Source of the DNA: Brevipalpus yothersi
Lineage: Eukaryota > Arthropoda > Arachnida > Trombidiformes > Tenuipalpidae
Length of the DNA: 64,000 bases
Assembly: GCA_003956705.1 (NCBI GenBank)
Contig: QZCP01000139.1
Location: 28,980-92,979 of the forward strand
Direction of reading: 5' to 3'
Notes under the pieces: generated by a model
The model's input: the letters and a program-made list of their open reading frames with translations, nothing else
Databases searched by the model: none
Told to the model about the DNA's origin: nothing
Program-made: the position numbers and the translations under genes
Shown here: one piece after another, positions 1-12,161 of the stretch
How positions within the stretch are numbered: position 1 is the stretch's first letter
Layout: the number at the start of each line of letters is the position of its first letter

Positions 1-47
<47 letters not shown>
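1..47. repeat. (GA)n microsatellite at window edge
   Basis: Uninterrupted GA dinucleotides run from the first base of the window, so the true length is unknown. It is one of several GA/CT tracts in the first 2.7 kb. Confidence 0.98.
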
Positions 48-50
<3 letters not shown>

Positions 51-285
51 AATTGTTCCAAAAATTATTATTGGAATCAAATTTTTTTCTATATTTCATA
101 GAGATGAATTTGAAATTTGATCGATCAGTTATGCAAGTGCTGAGTTTATTTAGCAGCCAATGAGCTAAGGAAAAATAGTCGCGAATTATAAAGTATTGCG
201 AAATTTTTGCTTCCTGGAAGAAGAGTAATTTTTCTTAGCTGAAGATGTGTGAAATGAATCCATGGAATGTGGGAGGAAGAGAACT

Positions 286-316
286 CGAGAGAGAGAGAAA
301 GAGAGAGAGAGAGAGA
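286..316. repeat. (GA)n microsatellite
   Basis: A GA tract of about 31 nt with one AA interruption near the middle. Arg-Glu ORFs read through it are artefacts of the repeat. Confidence 0.9.
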
Positions 317-644
317 TGAATTAAAAAGAAATTCTTTAAAGACATATAATCAATGGTCAATCAGTATTTGGACCATCATCTCGATGATGACAATAGATCT
401 GACTGTGAGCCTGTCCATTTTTTATGCGATTCGAACAGAAATCCTGTCATGCATGCGACTGGCAATACTGATATGACTTGGAAAGTTTTTTCTTCTCCAC
501 TCAGTCTACATGATGATGATCTGGTTGAGAGAGTGTGTGAACATCTCTTCGGCCAGTCGAGGAGAATGAAAACACCAAAAAAAGAGTTTCACATGAGCAG
601 AAAGAAAGAGAATGGTATGAGTGTTTTTCCATCCACCTATCTGC

Positions 645-647
<3 letters not shown>

Positions 648-710
<63 letters not shown>

Positions 711-713
711 CTC
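648..713. repeat. (CT)n microsatellite
   Basis: About 65 nt of nearly pure CT, with two TTT interruptions towards the end. It generates spurious Leu-Ser and Arg-Glu reading frames on both strands, and these were not called as genes. Confidence 0.97.
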
Positions 714-1029
714 ATTCGCTTTTCTTGCCCCTCAACCTGTGCCAACAACAATATCATCTGCCTCAGTATCTGATGCCCACTGGATGAGGAGGCAAAGGAA
801 AAGAGGGTACTTTCTACCTCATATTGAGCCACTTTTTCTGCATCATCAACGAAATAGTATTCCAAATTTTTTGGCTCTCCATTAAGAATTGAAGTATATA
901 CTATCGAGATCATTTTTTCCTTTTAACTTAGCTCAAATTCATCGAATCAGTCCGTAAGCATGTTGGAATCAAACTGATTCCATGATTGGAAAGACAGGAA
1001 GAAGCCCAGTTTCTATTCTGATTTTTAAT

Positions 1030-1031
<2 letters not shown>

Positions 1032-1081
<50 letters not shown>
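1032..1081. repeat. (CT)n microsatellite
   Basis: About 50 nt of perfect CT repeat. Confidence 0.98.
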
Positions 1082-1083
<2 letters not shown>

Positions 1084-2090
1084 GGCCTAGATGGTGAAAT
1101 CAGAGATGTCAGACAGTGCTGAAGACGATCACTGGGTCTGATGATGGTGGGGGCATGGCAAAGATGTAGATCAGAATATGAATAATTGAGCTGATGTGAA
1201 TAAGAGAGAAAGAAAAAAGAGATGAAGATAAAGATGAAGAGGAGGAAGAATGAGAAAAATCATGCTTTTTGTGGAAATGAGGTTTATTCAGCAATCAAAA
1301 GTAGATGAAATGTGCTGGCAGTAAACATCAAGTGATGACAAGAAATTCGCAAGAAAATTTTTTTCAATAACTCGAATCAAGTTGAATGGGTAGACTTGGC
1401 CCTTTTTAAACAAATTCCTACTTTTAACTTTCAGTATAACATCAGCATTTTGCATCACTTACATGTAAAATACTGACTAAAATCTCTTTGCAACAGCAAC
1501 AACATGACCAAACACCCTTTTGTTAACAGCTTGGTGAAGATCATGAAAGATCTGAATTTTAGACGGGCTAAGTTCATGCAAACCCAGTCGAAAAAAAACG
1601 GTAAAGTTCAGATTTAACGTGTTTCCAGAGGTAAGTCAAATTAAGAAAGGCTTGGCGAATTCATAATGGAACTTTATAGAGTAATTTATTTGCATGAAGT
1701 CACGATTTTTTACCCTCAACCTAATATTTAGCGAATATTCCAGACACAAAGCGAGGCTCATCATTTCATCTGAAATTTAGCAAGAATTTTCTTTTTCTTG
1801 TCCCTCATGCACTTGACTGATCAAAGCGTGTCATATAGTACGGAAAAGTTCAAATAATCGATTGGACGCAATTTGTTGATATGTTTTCTCCATTTATATT
1901 TTCTTAGTTACGAGATCCATTGGATCACTTCCGTATCACTTGTTATCCAAAGAATTGAACCGAAAATAAATAAATTGTGAGCAAAGAAAAAATGCCAAAG
2001 AAGTAAAGCAGTAGAGTAGTGAATGAACTGATTCACTAGTTGATACTCTTCGAAACACATCTTCATCTCGGGTGAACATCATCATAATTC

Positions 2091-2127
2091 TCTCTCTCTC
2101 TCTTTCTTTCTCTCTCTCATTCTCTCA
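2091..2127. repeat. imperfect (CT)n tract
   Basis: CT repeat broken by TTT and ATT interruptions, about 200 nt from a GA tract at 2295-2326. The two tracts are complementary and could pair as an inverted repeat in a transcript. Confidence 0.85.
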
Positions 2128-2292
2128 AGCATCGGTAGAGCAGGGAATACCTGAGCGAGAACTGAGCGAGAACAAGGAAACGAATACACCAGATAAGTGC
2201 AATGGAAATGATGGCGTTGCTGATGATGCTCAAAGTAAGAGTTAACCTGGTAAATTTCGGTTCTGAATCTTTTTCTCTCCCGTTTCTTGTGA

Positions 2293-2294
<2 letters not shown>

Positions 2295-2326
<32 letters not shown>
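2295..2326. repeat. (AG)n microsatellite
   Basis: 32 nt of pure AG repeat. A further impure GA tract lies at 2629-2654, and a threefold 9-nt direct repeat (CCATTCAAG) at about 2479-2507. Confidence 0.95.
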
Positions 2327-2329
<3 letters not shown>

Positions 2330-3176
2330 GTATATCAAATGATGGAGGTATGGAATGGTTTTTCTTGTTCCGGGGTCAGAAAGATCTCATCATGAGGTGA
2401 GTGGAAGGGACGGAAAGTTGCCAGTCAAGATTTGCTTTCATAGTGTTGGAATTGAGGAGAAGAGGAGCTCTGTGTGAGGCCATTCAAGCCATTCAAGCCA
2501 TTCAAGCACAAGTGTGGTGAGAGGAGCTGGGCGAGCAAGATGCGGCTCGTGAGATGGAATTTTTGCTTTCAGGGCTTATGCTAAGGTATACATTAAAAAA
2601 TAACACTGATTGGTTTTATTTCAAGAGGGAGAAAAAGAGAAAGAGAGAGAGAGATACTTTGCCATGTAATATCTGTTTGGTCAACTTTCTCGCCACCGAA
2701 ATGATGCTCATATAAGATGCCAAGAAAGAGAGAGAGAGAGTTTCACAAGAAACAACTTTTTTCAGAGCGTCTCAGCTCCTTTTTTCTAACTGGAGAACAA
2801 TCATGTTCATCATTATCTTGAGCCTGACCATAACATGAAAATTGACTGAATTTCGAGTTGATGGCTGGGAAAAGTCCATTTTCCTATCAATAGCCTGGCT
2901 TCACTCACGAAAAAATAACCAGACCACAAAAATGGTCTCTTGTTGATGATACTCAAATGATTCCCTGACCAAATTTTCAATTGGATGAGATTTCCCGAAT
3001 AAGGTGTTGAGATGCTTATCACATCGTTTTTCGCTCATATCTGAGAGATTTTTCCTCAATTCGTCAAGTATCATTCCGGAAGCTAGCGAGTGTTTCCCTT
3101 CCAATAGATTGTTGAGCTTGAAAGCACCCAAATTTCAACCAGAAAATTGAAATCATGAGAAGGATAGAATACTTAC

Positions 3177-6100
3177 CATAGATTGGTAGCCTGGAACCAA
3201 AGAAGATCTGGACTTGGATCTCGCAGGTCTACTAGTGTAGTTTGTAGATGTGTAATGGCGTGCGTCAGGCGTATCGTCATTGATGAGCGCATCCGGCGTC
3301 TGAGCTCGGCCTGGAGTGGCATATAAATGCTGTTGACTAGTTGTCATAAGATGATCGGGGTTCTGGTGAGTAAAGTAAAGTTAATTAAATCACACTGATT
3401 AGCTGAAATGATAATGGATAGATGGTTGTAAAATGCATCAGAGGAGAAAGGAAATTTTCAGTTGGCAATTGAGTGAGATGAAATTTGCTTCCGATGAATT
3501 GTGGAAACAAATGACCCGAGAATGAGTGGAACGATGAATGATATGATCAGAGAACCAAAAAGAATACAATACAATACTCACAACATAATAGTTATAATTT
3601 GCATTAACAGGAAGTGTTTGAGCCATGTTGGCCCATCGTGGCCTGTCATCTATTGCACATCGATAATTGGCCACTGTTTGTGCTTTATTTACATAGCTGA
3701 ATGTTTGACCACTTCCGGCGGACATGGCTTCCATTTTTTGCTGTTCTCTTTTCCACCTTTGGCTATAAAATGTTTAAGAATGAGAGATTAGATGCTTGTG
3801 GGAGAATTTAATGGATTCACTGGTAAATAAATCATTCTCATTGCCCACTAAAGCTAATTTCAAAGTCATTATGATGACATGAATAGTAGCCACTCTCATG
3901 CTCACTGGACATTGGTTATCAACACCTCGCTCAAGCATCCCTTCTCATATCGGCCACATGAGCTTCCAAAAATGAATAGCATGAAAGTAAGAACCAGAAA
4001 AGAGTAGTATGAGGAAATGTAAGTGGGCTGAAAGAATTTCTCTCTTCATTCACAAAGACTTATATTGTGTTTGCATGATGATTCAAACAGTTCTAACGAT
4101 TCCTAAATCAGTCAACCTGAACTCAAGTGACGATCGGAATTCCAGTCAGCTTGCTGGTAGCCTCAGGCTAACCACTTTCATTATTTGGGAGAATTCCTTA
4201 AATCTCTCTCACCAGCCATACTACTACTACCACTGCTACAACATTTACTCACTTCCACATGTAGAGACACAAAAATGTGATGACTATGATGACAAGAGCA
4301 ATCAAGGATCCTCCAACGGCTACACCAAGCACTTCACCATCGATATCACACTTGTCACCGATAAAATTGCCACGACACCGGCATTCTCGTTCACCGTTAA
4401 CTGTGAAGCATTCCCCACGATTTGAACAATAGGCAGGTGAACAGGATGCACAAAATCGGCCTGACTTGGTTGCATCATCGATGAACTTGTCCTCATAGCC
4501 AGGCTTGCACACACACCGATAGCCACCGAATTCATTGTGACATACAGCATATTTAGAGCAATCATTAAGCTCTTGATTGGCGCATTCATTGATGTCCTCA
4601 ACCCGAGGAACTGCATTGGCGCTCTCTTCTACTGACAATTGACTGTCGCCCAGTTTGTTGGCACGAAGAGAAATGACTCGTGAAATCTCTTGCTGAACAA
4701 TTCGCTTAATTACCATTGACCGAGTGGTGTTGGTTTTATCTAGCTCAATGGTTGCATTGACAAGCATTTTGCCTGCCATTGAGTAAAATTTGTTCACTTT
4801 GACTCCTTTGAAAAACTTGCCAAGTTTCGAGGTGGTGAAAAGTGAATTCAATGCTTGAAGAGATTCATACTCCAGATACTGGAATTCTTCTGTATCGGGA
4901 TCTTGGAGCTTACGGTTGAAAGTAATCTTATTGTCTCCCAATTTATCTAGTCTCAAAAATATTACCAAAGAAGAAATTGGTGTACAAATTCCACGTGCAG
5001 TGGTTCGACCGTAGCCAGGTTTACATTGGCACGAACTGATACCAACCTCTGTTTTACAATGTTCATTGAGGTTAGCACCACAAGTAGAGTCATCACCTAC
5101 GATGCAGGTATCAATTCGAACTGGTGGAGTGTTGGGTCGAGGTCGAAAAGGTGGCCTACGAGCCACGACTGGAGATCGATTGGGTAAAAGGTTCTTACTG
5201 CTTACCGGGCCCAGAGCTCCGACAGGAAGTGGCTTCACTTTTCCACTTCCAACGTTGCCATGTGGATCTCCATCCTCAGCAATGTTCACGGTCACTCCTG
5301 TGCCCACTTGAAGAGTTGGCTGGGATGGCTTGTTAGGCCTTATTTTGAAGTAGGTTGGCTTACCATCGATAAAAACTGATCCCTGACCTGCCTCAGTTAT
5401 CACATGGGGTGTTGGACCCTCATTGGCACCACCGAACGCTGGTTTCACTTCATCCACATCCACCGGAATCACAATAGGACGACCGAACATGGATGATGAC
5501 GATGAGGATGGTGATGAAGGTGGAGCTGAGGCTGATTGAATCGAAATTGGAGTGGATAGAGGAGAAGTTCTAGTGGCCATACTCAGAATTGAGCCTTCTT
5601 TCGTGGGATTAATTTGGTTGGGACGAACCCGTTGTTCGATACCGAACGACGGAACTACCGCAGGCTTAGATGATTGCCGATGACCGTAAAGATCCTTATT
5701 TGCCGGCCTGCCATACACAATGTCTGGCTCGGAAGTAGATCGACCAGAAGGAGGAGAATTAGCCACTGTTGTGGACTGAGTTTGCCTCAGAGTTGATGTC
5801 GGTGCTAATGATGATGTTTGAGAAGAAGGTGTATCGAATCTGGCATTCACTTTGGTTGTTGCAATTCGAGTATAAGTCGAAGCTTTGGACACATTGGGTC
5901 CTATTTTATGTTGAACGGTTATATCGAAAGTGCTACGTTCCTCAGGTTTAGTGATGATCGGAGGTGGATCCTCCGACCATGATGATGGAACAATCTTACC
6001 TGCTCCTGCACTAGAGTTCACGAAGAAGGGAACCCATGCAGTCACCGCTTCACCGGTTGCTGAACTTCCATCCTGATTGAAACTGGCAGAAGCCAAGGAT

Positions 6101-7422
6101 GGAGCAGAATTCTCCAAGCCGGGAGTGTGTGGAGACGATTTGAGATTTGAAGATGAATGATATTCACCGAGATTTCTCATTGATGTTTCCAGAAGATCAG
6201 TAGAACTAGATGATGATGAGGATGATGCTGATGATGGTAATGGTAATGATAGATCTTTATTATGTGAAGAATCTGTGTGAGTCAAAGTTTCGGTAGTTGT
6301 TGTCGTGGTTGTGATTGTGGCAGTGACGGTCTTGGTATCTTTACTTTTGCTATTGGAGGAGGATGGCATTGATCCACCACTGCTTCCTTGTATTTGTCCC
6401 TCACTCTGTGGACGATAGGATGGAAACTGAGGATCAACTTCACCGGAAGAGAAACCACCGGTACTGGATGCCTTACTGATCCCACTATTCATTGGTTGAT
6501 GAACGTCAGGTTGATTATCGAAAAGTTCATTACCATTGACTTGCTTTCGAGTAAAGTAAACGGCACTAAGTGGGTCCTCATTGCTTAGGCCATTCTTTTC
6601 TGGAGTGACTGGACGTGAAGGAAGAATGTCCAGAGGAGAGATGGCATTTGGAATCGGGCGTATCTGATGAACTGGAGCCGATGGAGGCTGTAAGTTGGGT
6701 GGCTGATGAGGCAGTGGAATGCGATTTGGATGGAGGAGATTGAAGTTAGACGATGGCAAAGGAAGACCAACAGGACCACCTGGCCCTATGAGTATGTTTG
6801 GAGGTAAGTTATGGCCTCCATCGGCAGTAACTCCGTTCGGTGGGCCTCGGTTGTTGATCCGAGATGGATTGTAGGGTATGGACACTGGCCGGTTTTGAGA
6901 CATCGGAGGATGCTGGGCCACTAGAGGACGTGGCGTAATCGGTGGTCTACTCAACTTCACATTACCACCGATTAGTTGAATTATTCCACTGATTATTTCA
7001 TCTACTGACGGATTCACATGATTGGATTTCCTTTTTTCCCCCTCTTTTCTCACGTTAGGAATTCGCATGGGGGCTCTATCTATTCCAGAGTTTGTTGTAC
7101 CCCGATCACTGGCATTGTTTGGGCTATTAGCACTGACATTCTTTTCCTGAGAACTTAAATCCAGGTCTTCAGCCGACCGATGGGAAGAAGGTAGAGAGGA
7201 AAGAGAAGATGATGGCCCTTCACTTGTGGAAAAAGGTAGGCTCACTGATTCTGTGGAGCTTTGAATTTGTGAACGATTTGCTGGCAGTTGAGAAGAATCT
7301 GGCTGATATTCAAAACTACTTTTGGAAGACTCAGATTTTGATGAAAGTGTTTCTGAATTTGTCGTGCTTGCCACTAGAATAAGAAAGTAAAGATGGAGGT
7401 ATAGTTTTTCTGAAATTTCCAT
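3177..7422 (-). CDS. mucin-like single-pass membrane protein with EGF and SEA domains
   Basis: Coding exons run 7422-4253, 3762-3582 and 3362-3177, joined in phase. The 3' end is open because the last exon stops at a GTAAGT donor and the following exon is uncertain. I chose ATG 7422 because it starts a hydrophobic signal peptide of about 22 residues. An alternative upstream exon with a GTGAGT donor near 7443 and an acceptor near 7375 could replace that start. Residues of about 25-770 are Ser/Thr/Pro-rich and likely heavily O-glycosylated. Then come an EGF-like module (about 773-812), a SEA domain (about 819-930), a calcium-binding-type EGF beginning DINEC (about 941-985) and a further EGF (about 990-1025). 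A transmembrane helix follows (about 1030-1055). The cytoplasmic tail contains basic residues and the motif QTFSYVNKAQT. The architecture is that of transmembrane mucin or matrix-proteoglycan proteins. I cannot name the ortholog. Confidence 0.85.
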
Positions 7423-8874
7423 CAAGATCTGTCTAACTCACTTTCTGTATCGAGATCTGACAGAGAATCTGGCGAAGAGATTTCTTTGAACGACTCTCTT
7501 GGATGAGCTGTCGTTGTGAGACTAGCTTCTCCATCAATTGTTGTAAGCGTACCTAAGTCTGTATCAGACTGGCTATGTAAGCCAAGAGAGAATAAGAATG
7601 ATAAAAATTCTTGAATGATTTTCTTTCTCAATAGGAACTCGAACGCATAACATCCCGACTAATTTCTAACTAACTAATCGATAATAAATTTTGAGCATAA
7701 ACCGAACAATTTTTGATGAATGGATGGAAAAACAGATTTACTCTCAGTCGAGGAATGAATGAAGAGTATGCCTCAACGATGAAGCACTTTCTCAACACCG
7801 CTTAACTCTGATGAGTGTTCAACTTCACACACATTTTTTATCATTATTATTACATCTAATGTTTGAGATGACGATACGGGCGATTGTCAATAACTTCCGC
7901 CTCTGACAATAACTTTTAATCCAAACAAAAATTTCAATGATGAGTAAAAGAATCTTGTTTCCATGACACGACATATGGACACGAAGCTCACCCCTCAGAA
8001 CTTTTTTGTTTTTCATTTCACGTTATGATGGAATTCACGCGGTGAGAGAGGAGTTGAATGGACGAAAAATCAACTTACCAGTGAGTCTTGAAAATGAGCA
8101 AAATCACTATATTTATGACCAGTAATCTGTTTGAAATCATAATTTATCCTATCAATGACTTGCTATTGCACAATGGATCACTTCAGTCACAGCATTGAAG
8201 TATGATAACTTTTATGGATACAAAATAATGAAAAATTAAAAAATAGATGCTGTAATTTAGAATTTAAAATTTAGAGAAAGAAGGGATAGAGATCAGGGGA
8301 TGAGGAGGAAATTCCCAACTCGACAAGATTCACCATCAGTGGATGCGGAATAACATTTAAGAGATGTAAGAGATGTAAGTTTAAATTCAAGAATATGCCA
8401 CAAGAGCGGGTCTAAAAGTGATCTGACTTATAGTGACTGAGAAGGTTCACTGGAGTAATTCTGAGAGATTGCAACCGGTTTGCCGCCTCGAAAAAGTGAT
8501 CATCTCAAAGTTCTCTCTCTTCTTAACTTCTCAACTTTGCCACTATCTATCAACCAACTAGATCCATCCCGGGTGAGAAGGAAGAACTCGTTTTATTCTC
8601 AATCACTATATACAGGTGCACAGGTGTACATCGGAGGTGGAGCATCGATGCTACCACTGTATAATGTTAAATTTTCTATTTTTTCTTCCACCCAAACCGT
8701 GTGTCACCACAACGGCAGGGCGCCACGCAGTGGCCTTTTTCCGTACGCTCAGCCAGTCACAACAATTCGGCAAGTGTCATTGGGCTTAATTCGGGGACAT
8801 TAGGAACCAAATTCTGCTGCTGCTGCTGCTGCTGCTGCCTTCAACATTATGGGCTTGAGTGTGGCAATTCGGGA
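7423..8874. other. 5' flank of the EGF/SEA gene; no supported gene
   Basis: It contains AT-rich sequence, possible alternative first exons of the EGF/SEA gene (a frame ending at a donor near 7443, and a short frame at 8016) and a (CTG)8-like tract at about 8814-8839. Frames here mostly start with TTG or lack family resemblance. Confidence 0.5.
8814..8839. repeat. (CTG)n trinucleotide repeat
   Basis: About eight CTG units, some 35 nt downstream of the stop codon of the minus-strand RhoGEF gene. In that transcript it would be a CAG tract in the 3' UTR. Confidence 0.9.
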
Positions 8875-10272
8875 TTATGTTAAATCGATTAGACAATGTT
8901 CAGGATGATGTGGTTCACTAGTTTGCGATATGCTTTGGATTTTTTGGGTCCATGTCTCTTTATCTTTCGCGTTCGATGCGGCAAATTCATATACACATTC
9001 ACATTTTTCACTGGTTGACACGAGAAAGAAAGCAGTTCTATCCACAGCCACACTGCGGGTTAGAAGATTTTCGGTAGTGAGGATAGGGAAATATTTTGAA
9101 CCATTGAGCGGGTTCGTATGACTTTTAAGTACAAGGCGATCGCCATCGCGAGTGAGTATCACCAACACATCGGTGCATAGAATGGCTAAAATCTCAAAGA
9201 ATTTTGTCTTGGTGATGCGTAATGTAAGAATACCATGATGAACTAGGATTTTGTCCGTTAAATCAAGTGGAGTATTTTCTTGCCTTATCATTTTTCGTTG
9301 GACATTTTGGAGTAGCTGCTTATTTTCTGCACGACGTTTACTTTCATTCATCACATAAAGTATTTCTCGGGTACGATCCAGAGCATCCTTGATGCACTCA
9401 TACTCTTTTGATCCGCTTTCCGAGGCTTTCAATAAATTTTCCAGCAACAAAGGATATTTGGTGACCCGTTGGAAACCTGTGGCTAACAAAGATTTGAGAT
9501 CAAGACGCTTACATCGTTCATGTGATTCGGCTTCGTTTAAAAAGAGAGCAAATTTAGTGTCTTTCTTCATCTTATTCAAAATTTCGGCACCAGTGGCTTG
9601 GGAGGCACAAAATTCGGAGGCTGCTTCTTCTAGCCGTCTTCCTAGAGTTCCTCGGAAGATGTTGACGAGCATTTCTCCTACATAAAGGTCCGGAAATTCA
9701 GGATATTGTTGAGGATTTTGCAGTTGGCGGTTAATTTTACCCTGGAACTCTTTACGTTTCGCTTTAAATTCTCCATGAATGGCTTGATGTATTTCCAATA
9801 GTTCACCATGAGTGGAGAAAATTTGACCAATCTGCTCCGGCGTGAGCAATTGTTCCTTACTGATTGGTTGATAAAATATTTCGTCCAGAACTACCAGATA
9901 CTCTACATGTGTTTTCTCGGTTGAGAATAGCTCATTTATCACTTCCATACGTTTAGAAGATAAAGAGGGTGGGGGTGATATGGATGGGGTACTTGGACAT
10001 GAGTTGGGGAGTAAATAACCATCCAAAGAGAGTGTGAGGGCAACATAGTCATGATTTGCTCTAATTTTTTTAACCACTTCGTTGTGGGTACCCCTTAAAA
10101 CATGTTCACCGTTCACTTTGACTATGATGTGTCCAGCACGAACACCAGCTCTCCATGCAGCACCATTGGGCTTTACAAATTCTACCCTCACAGGATTATC
10201 TCCAGATAAACGGAAACCGAAGCCTTTCTCGTCGCGTCTAATGATTTTGGTCTCATTTCGATGTGACATCAT
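8875..10272 (-). CDS. PDZ-RhoGEF (PDZ-DH-PH), short form
   Basis: A 465-residue single-exon protein starting at ATG 10272. The longer frame upstream begins with TTG. An N-terminal PDZ domain (about 8-85, with FGFRLSGDNPV and GVRAGHIIVKVNG) matches the PDZ of Drosophila RhoGEF2 and vertebrate ARHGEF11/12. A Pro/Ser linker, a Dbl-homology domain (about 108-305, with EVINELFSTEKTHVEYL and GFQRVTKYPLLLENLL) and a PH domain (about 330-445) follow. The family activates Rho GTPases downstream of heterotrimeric G alpha12/13. The RGS-like domain that receives G alpha and the C1 domain seen in RhoGEF2 are both absent, because DH follows PDZ almost directly. The family is normally over 1,400 residues, so this is a minimal version. 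With no introns, a retrocopy is possible. The frame is intact. Confidence 0.9.
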   Translation of the reverse strand: MMSHRNETKIIRRDEKGFGFRLSGDNPVRVEFVKPNGAAWRAGVRAGHIIVKVNGEHVLRGTHNEVVKKIRANHDYVALTLSLDGYLLPNSCPSTPSISPPPSLSSKRMEVINELFSTEKTHVEYLVVLDEIFYQPISKEQLLTPEQIGQIFSTHGELLEIHQAIHGEFKAKRKEFQGKINRQLQNPQQYPEFPDLYVGEMLVNIFRGTLGRRLEEAASEFCASQATGAEILNKMKKDTKFALFLNEAESHERCKRLDLKSLLATGFQRVTKYPLLLENLLKASESGSKEYECIKDALDRTREILYVMNESKRRAENKQLLQNVQRKMIRQENTPLDLTDKILVHHGILTLRITKTKFFEILAILCTDVLVILTRDGDRLVLKSHTNPLNGSKYFPILTTENLLTRSVAVDRTAFFLVSTSEKCECVYEFAASNAKDKETWTQKIQSISQTSEPHHPEHCLIDLT

Positions 10273-11301
10273 GAACAAGTAGAAGTGGCAAACGGAGGAT
10301 GAATAGCGGAACAGTATATGGATGTAAATGTAAGTGTATGTATGTGTGTGTGTAAGTGAGTGTGTGTGTATGTGTATGTTTTGGGCTGAAGATTGTGGGG
10401 ATATATAGAGGCCTCTTTATTTGCAACTTTTGATCTATAATACTTGTTGTCTATTGAGACACTTTTTTGATTATTCCAAAGGCCAATGTGAACAAGGACG
10501 ATCTCTTCCCTGTTCCTCCTCTTGTCAGGCAAACACAGAGAGGAAGAATGGGAAGATTACAAGGCTTTCACTCACTTGGGGTGATGATGGACGGATTGGC
10601 GGGGCAATTTGTGAAACGGTAAACATATCAAGACACCAGTTGGTCCATTTATTTATCAAAATATTTCCTACATAACTTGAAAATTGATTGGTAGAGAAAA
10701 AATATGAATACAAAAACTAAAATTTTTTATAATCAAGCTAAGCTCTTTACACTAAAACATCATTTGCAGATGCAATATAGCAACAGCTTAAGCTGCTCTT
10801 CCTCAGATCCAAAAAACAACTCGTGAGCTGCTTGTCGACATCTATCGGGTGCTCTGTCCTTTTAACACTCGACTGTCCATTTAATCATTTAATCATTAAA
10901 TTCTGATCGCAAAACAACGGAAACCTTCCCCTTCCTCTTCCTTCTCCTCTCTCATTCATACTTTCCACAGAGATCCACTACTGAATGATGAAGATGAGGG
11001 TTGATGAAGAGAGAAGGAAAAATTCTAACACTTGCAGGAGGGATTTTTTCTTCCATCAGAATATATGAATGAAAGATATCTATCCGAGTTCCTGATTGAT
11101 TTCGTAGAACAGCTGATCACAAAAAGTTTGCATCCAATATTGCACAAACAAAGTTGGATAATAGATAAGCATTTTTTAAGTTATAGGGATTATAAGAAGT
11201 TGAATAGTATGGAAAGAATAGTGGGAATTTATTTGATCAGGGAACTCTTTCGTTACCCCTTAAGCAGTAGAAATCATCATCACATGAAAGAATGACAATT
11301 G
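10273..11301. other. intergenic region between RhoGEF and PSMB4 genes
   Basis: A GT-rich microsatellite-like stretch lies at about 10325-10380. A plus-strand ATG frame of 76 codons at 11065-11295 overlaps nothing but runs into the 3' end of PSMB4. It has no recognisable motif. I see nothing else. Confidence 0.5.
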
Positions 11302-12161
11302 TTATTGTGCAAAAAGCATTCCCCTAGTTTTAGCCGCAATAGACCAATCGGTGTTTACTCTTATGGGTCCTAATATTTCGGAGCCACTACTGTCAACAAC
11401 AGCAATCTCGAATTCGGGATAAGCAGAACAATCACGCAAAAAGATGGTGCTCATACACTTTTTAACAAATTCGATCGCCTCTACACGACTGATTTGGCCT
11501 TTTTTCTCCTCATGATATTTACGAAGTAGAGGCACAGCAAATTGAGCTCCAAATCCAATGCCAATAAGTTTGTCTTTGAATGCGGCTCCTAGTTTATTAA
11601 CAAAACCCAAATATGGCCCTTCACTATCTATTCCGCCGACTGCCCATGATGTCCACAAAGGATCCATTTTATTACGCCGATTGTATTGAACTCTTGTGAG
11701 CCATGAGTGGAGAGATCGAGCTGAGAGTTCGAATCCATCCTCATGAGTTTCTTCCTCAATTTGTTTCCTTTCAATAAGACTTGTCAGATATTGAAAGTCA
11801 GCATAATCACCAGAAGAACCAGCAATAGTTTTGTCATTCACTTTCAATAATCTGGAGCAGCCTGGGAATCGGGCCATCTTTCCCCATGATGCTAAATTGT
11901 CAGCAGCAATCACAACACCATCAGTGAAACACAGTCCAATGACCGATGCACCCATACAGGTAGGCGACCTGAGAATAAATCATCATCATTTTATCAACAA
12001 GGTGAACATGATTGCAATCATCACAATATTACTATTATTATTGTTATTGTTAATATTCATTGAACACGAGAACGATTAATCAAAGTGATTGAGGAAAACG
12101 GGGAGATTAACACTTACTGAGTGTGAGTTTGAACGTCATCACCAAACATGATATGAGACAT
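11302..12161 (-). CDS. PSMB4: 20S proteasome subunit beta type-4 (beta7)
   Basis: Two exons, 12161-12118 and 11968-11302, give 236 residues. The intron is 149 nt with a GTAAGT donor and CAG acceptor, and the phase agrees. Exon 1 starts MSHIMFGDDV and the junction reads THTQ/SPTC, matching the propeptide of PSMB4 just before the mature chain. The body follows the family closely: VVIAADNLASWG, ARFPGCSRLLKVN, SGDYADFQYL, LHSWLTRVQYNRR and the C-terminal GPIRVNTDW. This subunit is structural rather than proteolytic in all eukaryotes. Here the residue after the usual processing site is not the nucleophilic Thr of active beta subunits, which is consistent. It helps hold the two beta rings together. 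Starting at the internal Met at 11955 would lose the propeptide, so the two-exon model is preferred. Confidence 0.95.

Larger units (their letters stand above)
48..3176. other. microsatellite-rich region without a convincing gene
   Basis: Apart from the GA/CT tracts I see only short reading frames, most of them generated by the repeats. A minus-strand frame at about 2901-3131 is the best candidate for a further 3' exon of the EGF/SEA gene upstream. A plausible acceptor lies near 3132 and a GTGAGT donor-like site near 2905. Its sequence has no feature I recognise, so I did not add it to the gene model. Confidence 0.5.

Noticed and set aside
353..913. Overlapping frames on both strands rich in Leu-Ser or Arg-Glu
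   Set aside because: They are translations of the CT/GA microsatellite, with no other coding evidence.
7625..7660. Minus-strand sequence resembling a tRNA B box
   Set aside because: No matching acceptor stem, D arm or anticodon arm could be folded around it.
11065..11295. 76-codon plus-strand ATG frame converging on PSMB4
   Set aside because: No motif, signal peptide or supporting context. Kept only as a note in the intergenic entry.
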